NCBI GenBank assembly: GCA_019155185.1
Contig: CM032794.1
Span: forward strand, 18,367,095 to 18,431,094
From: Beaufortia kweichowensis
Taxonomy: Eukaryota > Chordata > Actinopteri > Cypriniformes > Gastromyzontidae
Reading direction: 5' to 3'
Length of the DNA: 64,000 nucleotides
Of this stretch, positions 1 to 11,339 are shown in pieces; within the stretch, counting starts at the first letter, position 1; the number at the start of each line of letters is the position of its first letter. Position numbers and translations under genes: made by a program. Under the pieces are notes generated by a model. That model was not told the DNA's origin and did no database searches. It was given only the letters and a program-made list of their open reading frames with translations.

Positions 1-497
1 GGGAGGATCTGTAAGGCAGCTGGTCAAGTAATCAGCACTGGAGTCGTGAGTGGAGATGTGCTATAAAATAATAAAAGGCTTTTGGTGTTGGTTCTCGGGA
101 GATAAGTCTCTCTACTCTCCACAGGTCGTGCTGATGCAGTATACAGGCACTGTCTGTTGCCTCTTGATAAGTTCCTGCTTCTCTCCCCCTCCTCCCTCCA
201 TCAGATTCTGAAGACTGTAAAGATACCAAGCATGTATGTGTATATGTTGTGATGTCAATAAGGTTTCAACTTCATGTTTGGTATCGTTTTAAAAGTCTTG
301 GTGGGATGGATAAACAGATCTAATTTATATAACTGTAGAACAGAATGAACAAGAAGGTTAAGAACTTGGGAGAAAGTACACACAACTGCTCTGGGTGTGT
401 TTTCCCCAGTGCTCTGTTTTTAAAGGTAATGACTTTCTCAGTTGGGTTTCCTTTTATGTCATGAGAAACTGACCAACCAATTCTAGTTTAACGTTTC
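1..497 (+). repeat. Dispersed ~480 bp repeat, copy 1
   Basis: This segment recurs nearly intact at about 2664-3045, and its first ~180 bases recur at 883-1064. Shared landmarks are CAGCTGGTCAAGT, GGTTCTCGGGAGATAAGTCTC, AAGAACTTGGGAGAAAGTAC and GAAACTGACCAACCAATT. The copies share orientation and flank the satellite array at 1065-2560. No protein was recognised. Bases 498-882 hold no feature I can support. Confidence 0.7.
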
Positions 498-882
498 AAT
501 CTGAGTGGTGCGTTTTCATCTAAAAGAATCCTTCACCTATAGTGCTCTGACCTGCCCTGTAAAGCATACATTTGATCTTGAGGTAACATTGGACTTTTCA
601 ATGGGTCAGATAAATATCATGGGGAGGATCCTACTAGACACAGATGTTCCTTCATGGTGGAAGGACACCTTACATGAACAGAACGAACAGGCCTTGAATG
701 ACATACTGGAGAAAGAACCTTACACCATACTGTAGACTGAGCATCATCTCAATTCCAGACATAAACCACTGAATAGGTGCAAGTTTTGTAAAAACTGTTA
801 CAACTTTAAATAATACATGAAGACAAGGAATGCCTAAAAATGTCCCCGTAGGGACTGCTCTGAAATTGCCCCAGTGGTCAGG

Positions 883-1064
883 GGGAGGATCTGTAAGGCA
901 GCTGGTCAAGTAATCAGCACTGGAGTCATGAGTGGAGATGTGCTATAAAATAATAAAAGGCTTTTGGTGTTGGTTCTCGGGAGATAAGTCTCCCGAGTCT
1001 CCACAGGTCGTGCTGATGCAGTATACAGGCACTGTCTGTTGCCTCTTGATGAGTTACTGCTTGC
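883..1064 (+). repeat. Dispersed repeat, partial copy 2
   Basis: About 180 bases match the start of the repeat at position 1, including the CAGCTGGTCAAGT and GATAAGTCTC landmarks. The match ends where the satellite consensus (GCTTGCAAAACA) begins near 1060. Confidence 0.7.
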
Positions 1065-2560
1065 AAAACATTATTTCTTACTTCATAAGTAAAATAGTCA
1101 CTAATTTCAATAAAAAAACTTTAAAAGCTTTAGATTGCTACATTGTCATAAAATCACTTCTCAATTTACTACTCACAATGGCATGATACATTAGAAAGAC
1201 TGTATTTGGTATTCTTGAGAGCTTTAGCTTTTCAAAGATGCTTAATAGCATGAAACTGCAGTGTAAAATACTTACTAGTTTTAATAAAAAATCATTCTTC
1301 TCAATTTCATCATCATACTCACAATGGCATGATACTGTGAATGTTTTCAGAAAGACTGTATCCCTTGGTCCAGAAAGACGTTTCTGAGAGTTTCTGCTTT
1401 AGCTTTTTCAAAGATGCTTAATAGCACTGAAACTGCATGCAAAACATGATTTTTCACTACATCTGTAAAATACTTACTAGTTTTAATAAAACACACTCTA
1501 CATTCTTATTTTATTCAGAGATAAAAGCAGTGTCAAATAAATCGCTAGTCACAACTTTTTACTCATACAATTGCTTTTAAAACATGTTTTCGTCACAACT
1601 CCATGATTCTTGTAATGTTTTCATAAAGACTGTATCCTCTGCGGTCCAGAAAGAAGTTTCTGAAGGCTTCTGCTTTCTCTTTTTCCGAGATGCTTAATAG
1701 CACTCAAACTGCTTGTAAAACATGATTTTTCACTACATCTGTAAAATACTTACTAGTTTTCATAGAAACAATCGCTTTAGATGCTAAATGCATTCACATG
1801 GTACATTCTTGATTTTTGTAAAACAACTGCACAGATTCAATCAAATCAATATTGACTATTCAATTATTCTGTAAATGTTTTCTTAGGCTTTTTATTCCAC
1901 TTGTACAGAGCTGCTTAAAACCCTTGAAACTGCTTGCAAAACATAGCGCTTTAGATTCTAAATGCATTCACACGCTATATTCTTGTTTTATTCAGAAACA
2001 ATTACACAGTGTCAATAAAACAGCTAGTCACTACTCATTATCACTACAGTCACTTGGAAAACGTTTTCTTCACAATGCCATGACACTGTAAATGTGTTTT
2101 CAGAAAGACTGTATCCCGTGGTCCAGAAAGAAGTTTCTGAGGGTTTCTGCTTTAGCTTTTTCAAAGATGCTTAATAGCACTGAAACTGCATGCAATACAT
2201 TATTTCTTACTTCATCAGTAAAAATACTGACTAATTTTAATAAAAACAAAAGCTTTAGATGATAAATGCATTCACACGCTACATTCTTGTTTTATTCAGA
2301 GACTCAGTGTCAATGAAATCGCTAGTCACTTTTCAATCGCTAAAGCTTTGTATCCTATCGTTCAGATTGCAATTTCTGAGGCTTTTTATCCCACTCCTAT
2401 AGAGCTGCTAAAAACCATTGAAACTGCTTGCAAAACATGATTTCTCACTACATCAGTAAAATACTCACTAATTTAATAAAAACAAGAGATTAAGATGCTA
2501 AATGCATTCACATGGTACATTAAGTTTTTGGTTTTGTAAGACAAAAGAGCAGCGTCAAAT
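1065..2560 (+). repeat. Tandem satellite, array A
   Basis: This is a degenerate tandem array with units of roughly 200-300 bases. Each unit carries recurring blocks in the same order: TGCTTGCAAAACAT, CACTACATCAGTAAAAT, GCTTTAGATGCTAAATGCATT, TTCTTGTTTTATTCAGAGAC, AATCGCTAGTCACTACT, TCTGTAAATGTTTTCATAAAG, CAGAAAGAAGTTTCTGAG. The same unit occurs in the same orientation at about 9825-10195, 17430-18837, 19306-19405, 25321-25870, 28362-28985 and 30125-30385. Open frames inside it are translations of the repeat, not genes. Confidence 0.85.
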
Positions 2561-2663
2561 AAACCGCTAGTCTCTTATAAGAAGAATAACATGTCAAACA
2601 AGCCAATTAAAGAATTACAATTATACAACCAATATCAGAATAACCAAGACATAATATCAGAAT

Positions 2664-3045
2664 GTAAGACAGCTGGTCAAGTGGAGATGTGCCATAAAAT
2701 AATCATAATTTCATGTTGGTTCTCGGGAGATAAGTCTCCTGCATCTCCCCAGGTGGTGCTGATACAGGCACTGTCTTTTATCTCTTCCTAAGTTCCTGCA
2801 GATTCGGAAGACTGGAGAGTTACCAAGCATGTGTTGTGATGTCAATAAGGTTTCAACTTGTTTGGTATCATTTTAAAGGTCTTGGTGAGAACAGAGTGAA
2901 CAAGAAGGTTAAGAACTTGGGAGAAAGTACACACTCCTGCTCTGGGTGTGTTTTCCCCAGGGCTCTGTTTTTATAGTTAATGACTATCTCAGTTGGGTGT
3001 CCCTTTAGGTCACGAGAAACTGACCAACCAATTTTAGTTTAACAT
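2664..3045 (+). repeat. Dispersed ~480 bp repeat, copy 3
   Basis: It matches the repeat at position 1 over most of its length, with small deletions. Landmarks include GGTTCTCGGGAGATAAGTCTC, GTTGTGATGTCAATAAGGTTT and GAAACTGACCAACCAATTTT. Confidence 0.7.
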
Positions 3046-3049
3046 TTTA

Positions 3050-3870
3050 TGACTCATTGTCTCATTTGTGAGAGTGGCTCAAAGGTGGCTTGGCAAAATG
3101 CTCGGGGAAGCATTCTGTAACCAGAACTTCCCACACCATAGGTGTGTGTATCTATTGTCAGGTATGACAAATATGACAACATTTGTAACTTTTATATTCT
3201 GTTGATCACTTCTATACATTGAAACTAAATTTGTATAGTTTATTCTATTGTTTAATTAATGTTTTACCTGCCTGGCATAATAAATTGTTATTATTGATTC
3301 ATTTAAAACTTCTACAGAAATGGTTATTTCCAGTAGATTAGAAGGAGTCTGGTGTTACCGCAGGAGATTACGTTCAGGATAAGATCAGACTGGGGTTTTG
3401 ATGTTGAATGGAGCATGGAGCACATTCACCAGAATTCCCAGATTTATGTCTATCACTTGCCTTAGCAAGTTGTATGAACGTGGCTAAATCAACTATTATT
3501 TTGTCCTGAGCAAGCATAGAGCGGCCAGGCTTAATAATATTAGTTAAATCTGCACCCTCTGACCAGACTGACAATTCTGTGATCGTGAGACCCACTTATC
3601 CTGGCCGGAGTGAGGCTCTGTGCGACATCGGGTCCCTAATGAATGAATAATGAAGAGTATGAGAAGTTATAAAGAATCTAAATCCAAATTGTGATCAACA
3701 GTTAATTGAAATAATTAATAATAAATTAATAATATTAAAATTGGAGTCAGATTTTATTTATGAACGGAGTCAATTCTATTAACTGCACTAAGAGAAGACT
3801 GAATGCGCTGATACCTTCACCCACGCCATTGGATTCCGTCGTTGGGCCGATGGGTGGCTCTTTACAAGAA
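3050..3870 (+). repeat. LTR/leader-like fragment related to 37950-39235
   Basis: The segment resembles the R-U5-leader part of the LTR-like unit at 37317-39235. Shared blocks are ATTGTCAGGTA, CATTTGTAACTT, AATAAATTGTTAT, CCAGTAGATTA, GTGTTACCGCA and, near the end, GACTGAATGCGCTGA followed by a GGGCCGATGGGTGG-type block. The tandem leader repeats seen in the other copy are missing. No coding sequence is seen. Confidence 0.55.
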
Positions 3871-4450
3871 TGAGAAAATAAGAATTGCATACCTGACTAA
3901 GGAAAAAATACATAGTGCTGTGTGTTCGAGGGACACACAATACTACGGGGCTCATCTGGTTACAGAATCCCCCCGACTCTTTTGCAAGCTTCCCTTAAAT
4001 ACCCAGATCAAAGTACACTTTCTCCAAATAGAGATGTAATTTACATGGAAAAAGCTGAAAAAGTTGTTTAGGCCACAAATGGCCAAAGGGAGGGACACAC
4101 CCACAGCAGTGAGGAGAATATCTCTAATCTCTTAAACCTTTGTTATGATTTGATCTACTGTTGTGGGAATGAGACAATTGTGTCAGTCGCACTGAGACAT
4201 TTCAAATGATACCAAAAATGTATATTTATCCACACTGAATGTGGTATATCTTAAAACAGTTCATGGGTGAGTTTTAGAGTTCACTGAGCTGAGAGGATGT
4301 GGAGGGAGGGGGAGCAGGGAACAGATGTGAAGGTGTGACACTCATTGCCGCTCTATGCTTACTCATTGTGTTAGAAAGATCCCTTTGTTTCTCAGGATGT
4401 GATGCCCTTTTGGTCTGGACATCTTGGCACCAGCCTTACAGTTTCCCTGC
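3871..4450 (-). repeat. LTR-like promoter fragment, inverted copy
   Basis: The reverse complement of this segment matches 37460-37950. It carries a TATA-like GGGTATTTAAGGGA, the block GTAAATTACATCTC, AAATGTCTCAGTGCG, and the GTGAGTTTTAG / CTGAGCTGAG block of the 334-bp module. It lies directly next to the plus-oriented fragment at 3050-3870, so this locus is a rearranged pair of half elements. Confidence 0.6.
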
Positions 4451-4574
4451 TTGAACCCGTGGGGCAGACCTATATTAGTTCCAATGGGTTCATTGTAAGG
4501 TTTTTGCAAAGTTCTTGGACTCTGGGAATCGAAGGGAAGGGAGCAAGAGATCAGACATACAACATAAAATTTTT

Positions 4575-4960
4575 AGGTATTAAAGGAAAAATGTATTCAT
4601 AATGCTTTATTTTCTTCTGCAGAGTTCAACAATATTAATCATTATTTAATCATTATAACAGCATTAATCATTATTTGCTTTCATATATTCTTATGTGCTT
4701 GTGTAAAATGCTTACTAGTGGAAATTTACCCAGGAGGGAGAAAGACTGGTATAACCATATATAGAGTATTCTATATCGAAGTGCCCTAAGCACTCCAAGT
4801 ATGTGTTCAGGGTTAAGACCCTGAATTTGTGCAGACCAAGATCTATCTTTGCAGACTAAGCAGACTAAGCAGAAGATAACAATGACCAAATATGAGAAGA
4901 TGTCCACCGTACTAATGTGACTGATCATGGTGGGCACAGTACTTGAGAGGGGGAACCCTA
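4575..4960 (+). repeat. LTR-like repeat shared with 21340-21780
   Basis: Shared blocks with the later copy include CAGAGTTCAACA, TTAATCATTATTTA, TTCTTATGTGCTTG, GTGGAAATTTACC, GGTATAACCATATAT and GTGCCCTAAGCACTCC. The tail TGATCATGGTGGGCACAGTA also resembles 7590-7625. No gene is seen. Confidence 0.5.
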
Positions 4961-5002
4961 AATAATAGAGCTTAAAGCCTTCTAGAAAAAACAGTGATAC
5001 AA

Positions 5003-5575
5003 TTTTTTTTTTTTTTTATATATTATTTTAATATAATATAATGTGTCTAGTCGGTACCTCTCAACCTCTCGCACTAGTTCAGGCTCCTTTCCCCCCAGCG
5101 AGGTGACATTCCATGTCCCTAGAGTTAGGTTCTGTGTCCGAGGATTGGGTCGCCGAGGTCCCTGCCTTCGACCGCCACCCAATCCACAATGCACGGCCCC
5201 TCACGGTCCCCTCCCATGAGGTGGTGAGCCCACGGGAGGTCGGCCCCACGTCACTCCTTCGGGCTGGGCCCGGCCGGGTCCCATGGGGTAAGACCTGGCC
5301 GCCAGGCGCTCGCATACGAGCCCCAACCCCAGGCCTGGCTCCAGGGTGGGGCCCCGGCTGCGCCATACCGGGCGACGTCTCGTTGTTTATTTTTGACCTT
5401 CTCATAAGGGGGGGGGGTGGACCGCTCTTTGTCTGGCTTGTCACCTAGAACCTGTTTGCCTTGGGAGACCCTCCCAGGGGCATATAGCCCCTGACAACAT
5501 AGCTCCTAGGATCATTCAGGCACTCAAACCCCTCCACCACAGTAAGGTGGCGGTCCCAGGAGAGGGTTTTAACAC
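5003..5575 (-). mobile_element. LINE 5'-end fragment with A-rich tail
   Basis: On the minus strand a GC-rich 5' region (about 5575 to 5200) runs into an open frame. Near 5135-5060 it reads TWNVTSLGGKEPELVREVER, the start of an apurinic-endonuclease domain as in fish non-LTR retrotransposons. Immediately after the residues YRLD the match stops and the strand becomes AT-rich, ending in a run of about 17 A (5003-5020). LINE insertions normally lose the 5' end. Here the 5' end is kept and everything downstream is missing, so this is a deletion derivative or rearranged piece. Confidence 0.6.
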
Positions 5576-5640
5576 TGTAAACCTGAATTTTAACAGAACA
5601 TAAGAACATGGGAATTACAAAAACCTGCCATCAAGAGATG
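5576..5640 (-). pseudogene. Second fragment of SAMD3-like exon
   Basis: About 65 bases resemble the start of the pseudogene exon at 7250-7327: the minus strand reads roughly FVIPMFLCSVKIQ against FVIPRFLCSAEIQ. It is cut off where the LINE fragment begins, which suggests the LINE landed in or beside a second partial copy of the same gene. Confidence 0.45.
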
Positions 5641-5789
5641 TTTTGTACTCCAGATACATAACTATAACAGTCTATAACAGACATCTTTTATGTCAAGACT
5701 ATCAGAGCCACAGGAAGCAGAAAGGCACATCAGGTGCAGATTAGTATCATAAATTCACAAAAAAATATTCCTTTCAGGGTATTCATGTC

Positions 5790-7327
5790 TCATCCCTGTC
5801 TGTTTTCAGTGTCATTCCAGTTGTTGGGAACATCCAGGCAAGCGGTAAAAGCTCTAAGAGCTTGAATTTTTGGGGAAAGCTTGTTGCCATCCAAATTCAT
5901 CATTACCTTCTGGAAGAATTCAAATGTGAATTTAAGACTCTGGGGGTAGCTTAACTTTCCTCAGTAGATCAGTCCAAACCACATCACTATTCCAAAGGAA
6001 ATACTCGTCAAGTAAAGTAGCAGCATCACACCCTCTATCACTACTCCAATATCTGCTGGACCTTCCTCAGCATCTGCCTCTTCTTTATGGATCACATAAA
6101 GCCTCTGAAATTCCTCTCTTAGCTTCTTCAGGGTTGCAGTCCTAAGCCAAAAAAAAGAAAAACAACAATAAAATAAACACATGTCCGGTTTACTGAAATA
6201 TTGGACACATACAGGTAGGCAATGTGTAGGTGCTTATAAAAAGTGCATAATACAAACCTTGAATTCTTTGATGAGTGCTGTAATGTCCTCATTGAGGTAC
6301 TCACACAGACATTTTATGACACAGTCTCGTTTGATGTGTATGTCATCACACTAAAAAATTACAAAACAATGTTAAATACACTGATTGCAGTTTAATATTT
6401 ATAATTAGTTCTAAAAAGGAATAAAATACATTTACCACACCTTGTCTCCAGTTGCCATAATGTGTGATATCTTCTGTCCAGAGGCACCTCCTTTGCTGCT
6501 GAAAACCTTACGCAGATTAACACTGTATCTGTCCAGCTGCCTAAAGAAAGTTGTCAGAAGCGGCACTGTCGTTATCCGCATGAATTCAGCATTTATCTAA
6601 AAGACAAAGTGGGAAATTAGGATCGACATGAAATATATGCGTACTGTGAAGAAATTTATTGTAATTTATTAATAAATGTTGTGTCTATAACACTTACTTA
6701 ATTTATTGTGAACAGTGCCGGCCACCTGCTTTGTAAATCAGAAACCATTGGCATGTCCTCAACCAATTCTTGACGTCTATAGGAGAAGGTCAAGTGCATT
6801 TTTTCCTTTATGACTGCCTCATTATTTTTCTTTTTCACTTCAGTTAACAGAGCAATTCTTTCCTTCTCCATGCTCTCTGCTGTTTCTCCTTTTGGGAGGC
6901 AAGGAAGAAAGTTTACCTCAGCTTTTCTTGGCTTTTTTATATTTAATGCTGCTTTACCTTGACCTTTACGCTTGTTCCTAAGAGAATTCACTGTGACTTC
7001 AGGGTGTCCAATCTTGCTGAGTTTTGACCGAAAATTAGCCATCTTTATCTTTTGGTAGCGTTTCCATCCTTCACAGCCAGTGCGAGTTCCCTTTTCCCTG
7101 AAGCAAGGGTGGACATTTATTAGAGCTGTCTGATCAATCTGACTATCAGTGGGATACACAGTAAATCTAAAGATCTCCTCAGCCATGGCTTCAAGAATGT
7201 CCGATCGTAGTTTTGGTGGTGGAATAAGTAGTGTTCTACTTCTGTTGAACTCTGCATCAGCTCTCTGAAGCTGAATTTCAGCAGAACATAAAAAACGAGG
7301 AATTACAAAAACCTCACATTGCCACAT
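5790..7327 (-). pseudogene. SAMD3-like multi-exon pseudogene
   Basis: The minus strand carries four exon-like blocks of a protein family expanded in fish and annotated as sterile alpha motif domain-containing protein 3-like; its function is not established. Block A is 7327-6698 (WKRYQKIKMANFRSKL, RKAEVNFLPCLPKGET, EKERIALLTEVKKKN, SRWPALF). Block B is 6596-6436 (NAEFMRITTVPLLTTFF). Block C is 6350-6258 (CEYLNEDITALIKEF). Block D is 6141-5790 (DIGVVIEG, then SLKFTFEFFQKVMM). AG/GT splice sites bound the blocks. Block A ends in TAA exactly before its GTAAGT donor, where Glu is expected. Block D has an in-frame TGA at 5961-5963, after which homology continues for 56 codons. The C-D junction also appears out of phase. 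The introns argue against a retrocopy. Confidence 0.7.
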
Positions 7328-7764
7328 TCCCTAAACTCACCCACCTAAAAGTACAAAAAGACATCAATAGACATCAATAATTCAAATTAACACACTAAAC
7401 ATGCTTTCTATTTTTGTGGGTATGAAAAGTATTATAAATATTACTTTTAAATGTACATCCTTTAAACACACACATCACAGTTTCATATTTGTGCAAATGC
7501 TCATTTATATGTCTGAAGTAATCTCTTTCATTTGACTCGATGTATGCACACAGTTGACATGAAAATGTGGCAATTTGATCTTTGTTTGAAGATGACTGAT
7601 CACGGTGGGCACGGTACTTGAGAGGTTATTCCATGATTTAAAAGTGAAAGGGCAATTACAATACACAAGGATGCTAAACTTCACCCCAAAATGTCCAATA
7701 CGGCCCGCGGGATGATTTGAACAATAATATTAAATGATGAATATTACGATTGCATTCGCGCATT

Positions 7765-8344
7765 TGAGATTAAACTAGATCTGTGGGCGACACAGCTTTC
7801 CCAAGGTAACCCAGCTCATTTTCCCTCTTTAAAATCTGTGAACACCGCTCACGACAAAGACAACATGGACAAATACAAAGAAAAAGTGGTTGGGCTGCAG
7901 AATGAGTTTCAGAATCGCTTCCAGGTCTTCAATGAACTTGAGAAGGAATTCTCTCTCTTCCGTTCACCATTTACTGCGAGCGCAACAGATGTACCGGAGG
8001 AACTCCAAATGGAACTAATCGAACTGCAGTGCAACACACCTTTGAAAGACAAATTCACAACAGTCACTGTGGATTTATTTTACCAAAACCTCAGACCAAC
8101 GTTCCCCAAAATGACAGGCTTTGCATCCAAAATCCTCAGCATGTTCTTCTCATCCAGCCCCCAGAAACTCACGATTGAGCAGGCATTTTCTGTAATGAAC
8201 ATTAACAAGTCCAACCTGCGCTCTCGACTCAAACACAGGCATCTCAATGACATTATGAGAGTGGCAAAGGCTCAAAAACTGGTTGCTGATGTTGATGCAC
8301 TGGTTGAAGAAAAGAGAAGTCAGGTGTCAGGAAGCAGGAATTAA
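7765..8344 (+). pseudogene. hAT-family transposase C-terminal fragment
   Basis: The frame reads from about 7805 to the stop at 8344 and contains FQVFNELEKEF, FRSPFTA, CNTPLKDKF, LRPTFPKMTGFASKILSMF and IEQAFSVMNINKSNLRSRL. This resembles the C-terminal dimerisation half of Charlie/GTF2IRD2-like hAT transposases. Upstream, KLDLWATQLS (7773-7802) is in another frame, so there is a frameshift near 7803. A short insertion interrupts the conserved region before EQAFSVM. The N-terminal zinc finger and most of the catalytic core are absent and the apparent start is GTG, so it is not functional. Confidence 0.75.
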
Positions 8345-9818
8345 AATCGTAATGCGTATGTATGTATACGTGTGTATGTCAAACTAATGCAATAGATTTT
8401 TATTTGTTAAAGGAAAGTTCTCATTTCTAGTGTATAGTTCATATCCAAAGTGAATTATTTTTTTATTTTTCGTTTGCATTAGTCATAAAGAATTTATTTT
8501 GTATATTATTATTAATTTTTTTTTACATGTAAGCTATTGAGTTGTTAAATATGTTAAAGGCAGTTTATTGTGACACAAAATTGTGAAGTGTTTTTGTAGT
8601 TTGTAAATTATATTGTAGCCTATAGCTTCATATTTAATGTAACTGTCTGTACACAGTCAGTAGCATTTTTTATTTCTTATTTTCTCATTACTAAAAAGTA
8701 TCTGACAAATAATATTCATGTTCAAAGGAAAGGGTTTTGATTGCCATTACTTAGACATTTTTTTTTCCCAAAAAGGAATAAGAGTGTTAATGAACAGTTT
8801 CTGAGTTCTGACTTATTAAATGCAGTTTTACAGAATATTGTGTCTTTCTAGGTTTTAATTTTTAATTTTTATTTTTTGCAAATTAATTTGTAATTTGGTG
8901 CACTATGATTAAAAAAAGAAGGAAAAAAAAGAAGGAGATTCCCGCACATGGTCACATTTCTTCTCATCCAGCCCTCACCCTAAAATGAGTTTGACTGCTC
9001 TGTGAGAACTCTTCACAGAATGCATGTTCCACCTAATGCAGGTGGAACATGCATTACTATTGGTTAAATGTGTTAGAAACGACGTTTCTAGACTATACTA
9101 GACTATAGCAAAGTACAATATATGAAGAACAGTTATATTAACGATACATATAGTTAGTCATCCGTACTTACCATCTTAAAACGATAAAAATGACAAATAT
9201 TTTTAAAAGTTAGTTTTAAAAAGTTTTCGCATAATATCAATGAATGTCAAGATGATGAAGCTGTTACTTGCGACCATACAGGATCATTATCAAACACGCG
9301 TAATCTGTCTAATGTTAGATGCAAAAATATTGCACATAGCCTGTCTACAGCATAAAAAGAACACTCATTTTAAAACGGGAAAAGCAGAAACTATCGCGTT
9401 TATTCGCCTGTACAGTCAAGGCAAACCTATGATTTTAATTATGATGCTTAAGTCTAAATCGTTAAATATAGAAAATACCTTACCTTTTAGAATATTCCAG
9501 ATGCTGAGTCAGCAACATGCTCCTACAACTTTCCGCCAGATATCTGCTGAGTCAGTACAGCGCTTCCGCTTTGCGACAACTTTCAGGCGTCAACTTCGGT
9601 TTTTACTCTAAAGCGCATGCACAGCATCTGCATTTGCTCCTTGTGGCAACGAATCAAGTATAGTTTATGTAATTTCATCACACTGGTCTTGAATCCATCA
9701 TATTCATGTTGTGTAAATGTAATGCACAACAATAATATGTATTGTATACTTTTTTAAATCAATTTTATTTAAATTATTTGCACAATATCAATTACTGGCA
9801 AGAGTATTTTTTTTTGAG
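8345..9818. other. AT-rich stretch without recognised gene
   Basis: AT-rich DNA follows the hAT fragment. The only structure I noticed is the short hairpin at 9019-9055. A 123-codon open frame at 9240-9611 has no recognisable motif and is not supported as a gene. Confidence 0.6.
9019..9055. repeat. Perfect 16-nt inverted repeat (hairpin)
   Basis: AATGCATGTTCCACCT at 9019-9034 is followed after five bases by its exact reverse complement at 9040-9055. Confidence 0.85.
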
Positions 9819-9824
9819 TGCTCA

Positions 9825-10195
9825 CTACATCAGTAAAATTCTCACAAGTTTTAATAAAAACAAGAGCTTTAGATGCTAAATGCATTCACATGCTTCATTC
9901 TTGTTTTATTCAGAGACAACAGTGCAGTGTCAATTAAACCGCTAGTCACTACTCAGTATCACTACAGTCGCTTGGAAAACATGTTTTCTTTACAATTCCA
10001 TGATTCTGTGAATGTTTTCATAAAGATCTGTACTTACAATTCAATGATTCTGTAAATGTTTTCATGAAGATCTGTACTGAGTGTCATTTCTGATGCTTTT
10101 TTATCCCACTCATACAGAGCTGCTTAAAACTCTTGAAACTGCTTGCAAAACATGATTTCTCAACTCATCAGAAAAATACTTACTAATTTGAAGGA
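9825..10195 (+). repeat. Tandem satellite, block B
   Basis: About one unit of the satellite described at 1065, with the same order of blocks (CACTACATCAGTAAAAT, TTCTTGTTTTATTCAGAGAC, CGCTAGTCACTACTCAGTAT, GCTTGGAAAACATG). TTCTGT(G/A)AATGTTTTCAT occurs twice (10009, 10050), showing a local duplication. Confidence 0.8.
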
Positions 10196-10349
10196 AAAAT
10201 ATAGGCAATTACGCAAGAGGCAATTATTGGGGTCCAAGAAAGTTTGGAAAATAGGGAACAGGCCTCAACTTGACAATTGACAAGAACAGATTCTGCAGAA
10301 AATGTGGATTAAGTTGCTAATATATGAATAAAATTCTATGTGAGTATTG

Positions 10350-10470
10350 GGGGTAAGGTGTCTTGCTGAAAGTCATCTCAGTTGTTTCCTGCTGTTACTG
10401 GGAATTGCACCAGCAACCATCTAGCCACAAGTCAAACGCTCTAACCAGTGGGCCACAACTGCCCACACTA
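10350..10470 (-). mobile_element. tRNA-derived SINE-like element
   Basis: On the minus strand the segment starts GGGCAGTTGTGGCCCACTGG, containing an A-box-like TGGCCCACTGG. About 35 bases later comes a B-box-like GGTGCAATTCC. The spacing and sequence fit a tRNA-derived RNA polymerase III promoter as in fish SINEs. The cloverleaf is too decayed to call a tRNA gene, and I could not define the 3' end. Confidence 0.45.
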
Positions 10471-10765
10471 CTAGACATCATAGATTACTTTATCTAGGTT
10501 AACTGTTTTACAGTTTCAATGACACTAACTGTAGTAACATATTTCAGACATCAAACTTTTATTGCCTACTGTCTGCATACTGCAAACAATACATACAAAT
10601 TATGTAAGTAATTAAAAAACTGACATAAAACTGAGAAGACATATGCATTTAAACACTTCAAAGACACTAATGACAAAAATCAGAGATATACATTTTGATC
10701 TGCTTGGCTTAGAGGATAAGAGGAAAAATGTTTGCTTGTACCATGTATGGTTGCGACATTATGAG

Positions 10766-11190
10766 TGTCACGGAGTCGATGCCTTCAGCATCGGATTCCA
10801 TACATCATGTCACCCGCTCTGCTTCCCCAGATTTGTAAGGACTTCATTACCCACATTCCTTTGCACCCTGCACACCTGCCGGCAATCCTCGGCACTCAGC
10901 CCCGCAAACCTGCACCGTCTGTTTTGTCATTTGGTTGGACTGATTTCTAGTATTATTTAAACCCTGTCTTTTGTTCAGTTATTTGTCTGGTGTTGTTGTT
11001 TGTATACGTGTGGTAACCGCCGTAAAGGTATTTATGAGGTTTCTGTCAGTAAGCTGTGCATTTACTGCCTGCTTGTATTTTTCCCCTCTGAAGAGAGGTC
11101 TGTACTAGTTTTTGTATTTCCACTGATGAAGTTCAGTAAAAGACTTGTATTTGACATTCTTGTGTTCTGTCTCATCTGACCACCATAACA
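10766..11190 (+). mobile_element. Solo LTR, 425 bp, with 5-bp target duplication
   Basis: The segment starts TGTCACGGAG and ends CCACCATAACA, so it has TG...CA ends, and it is flanked on both sides by ATGAG (10761-10765 and 11191-11195). It contains TATTTAAACC as a TATA-like box and CAGTAAAAGACTTG near the 3' end. The TGTCACGGAG start is shared with the Gypsy LTRs near 42145 and 56491. Short frames inside it are not genes. Confidence 0.8.
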
Positions 11191-11339
11191 ATGAGAATAA
11201 ACGTAAAAGCACTTATTATAGCAGCACCTATGGTCTGATCAGGGTGTGTGTGAGCACCTGAGTAGTGGGGAGGATTTGGGACCATCCTGCCAAATTTGGC
11301 AGGGATTTACAGTTTTGGCTGGCCAGACACTTTTAGGGC

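Noticed and set aside
505..735. 76-codon plus-strand open frame
   Set aside because: It starts at GTG, has no recognisable motif, and lies between repeats; not supported as a gene.
1065..2560. CRISPR-like array
   Set aside because: Units are ~300 bp, degenerate and without spacers, in a vertebrate genome; this is a satellite.
5079..5448. Overlapping open frames on both strands
   Set aside because: A by-product of the GC-rich LINE 5' region; only the minus strand endonuclease start has family support.
9240..9611. 123-codon plus-strand open frame
   Set aside because: No domain, low-complexity AT-rich context and no splice context; probably chance.
10350..10470. Functional tRNA gene
   Set aside because: A- and B-box-like motifs are present, but no full cloverleaf can be formed; treated as SINE-derived.
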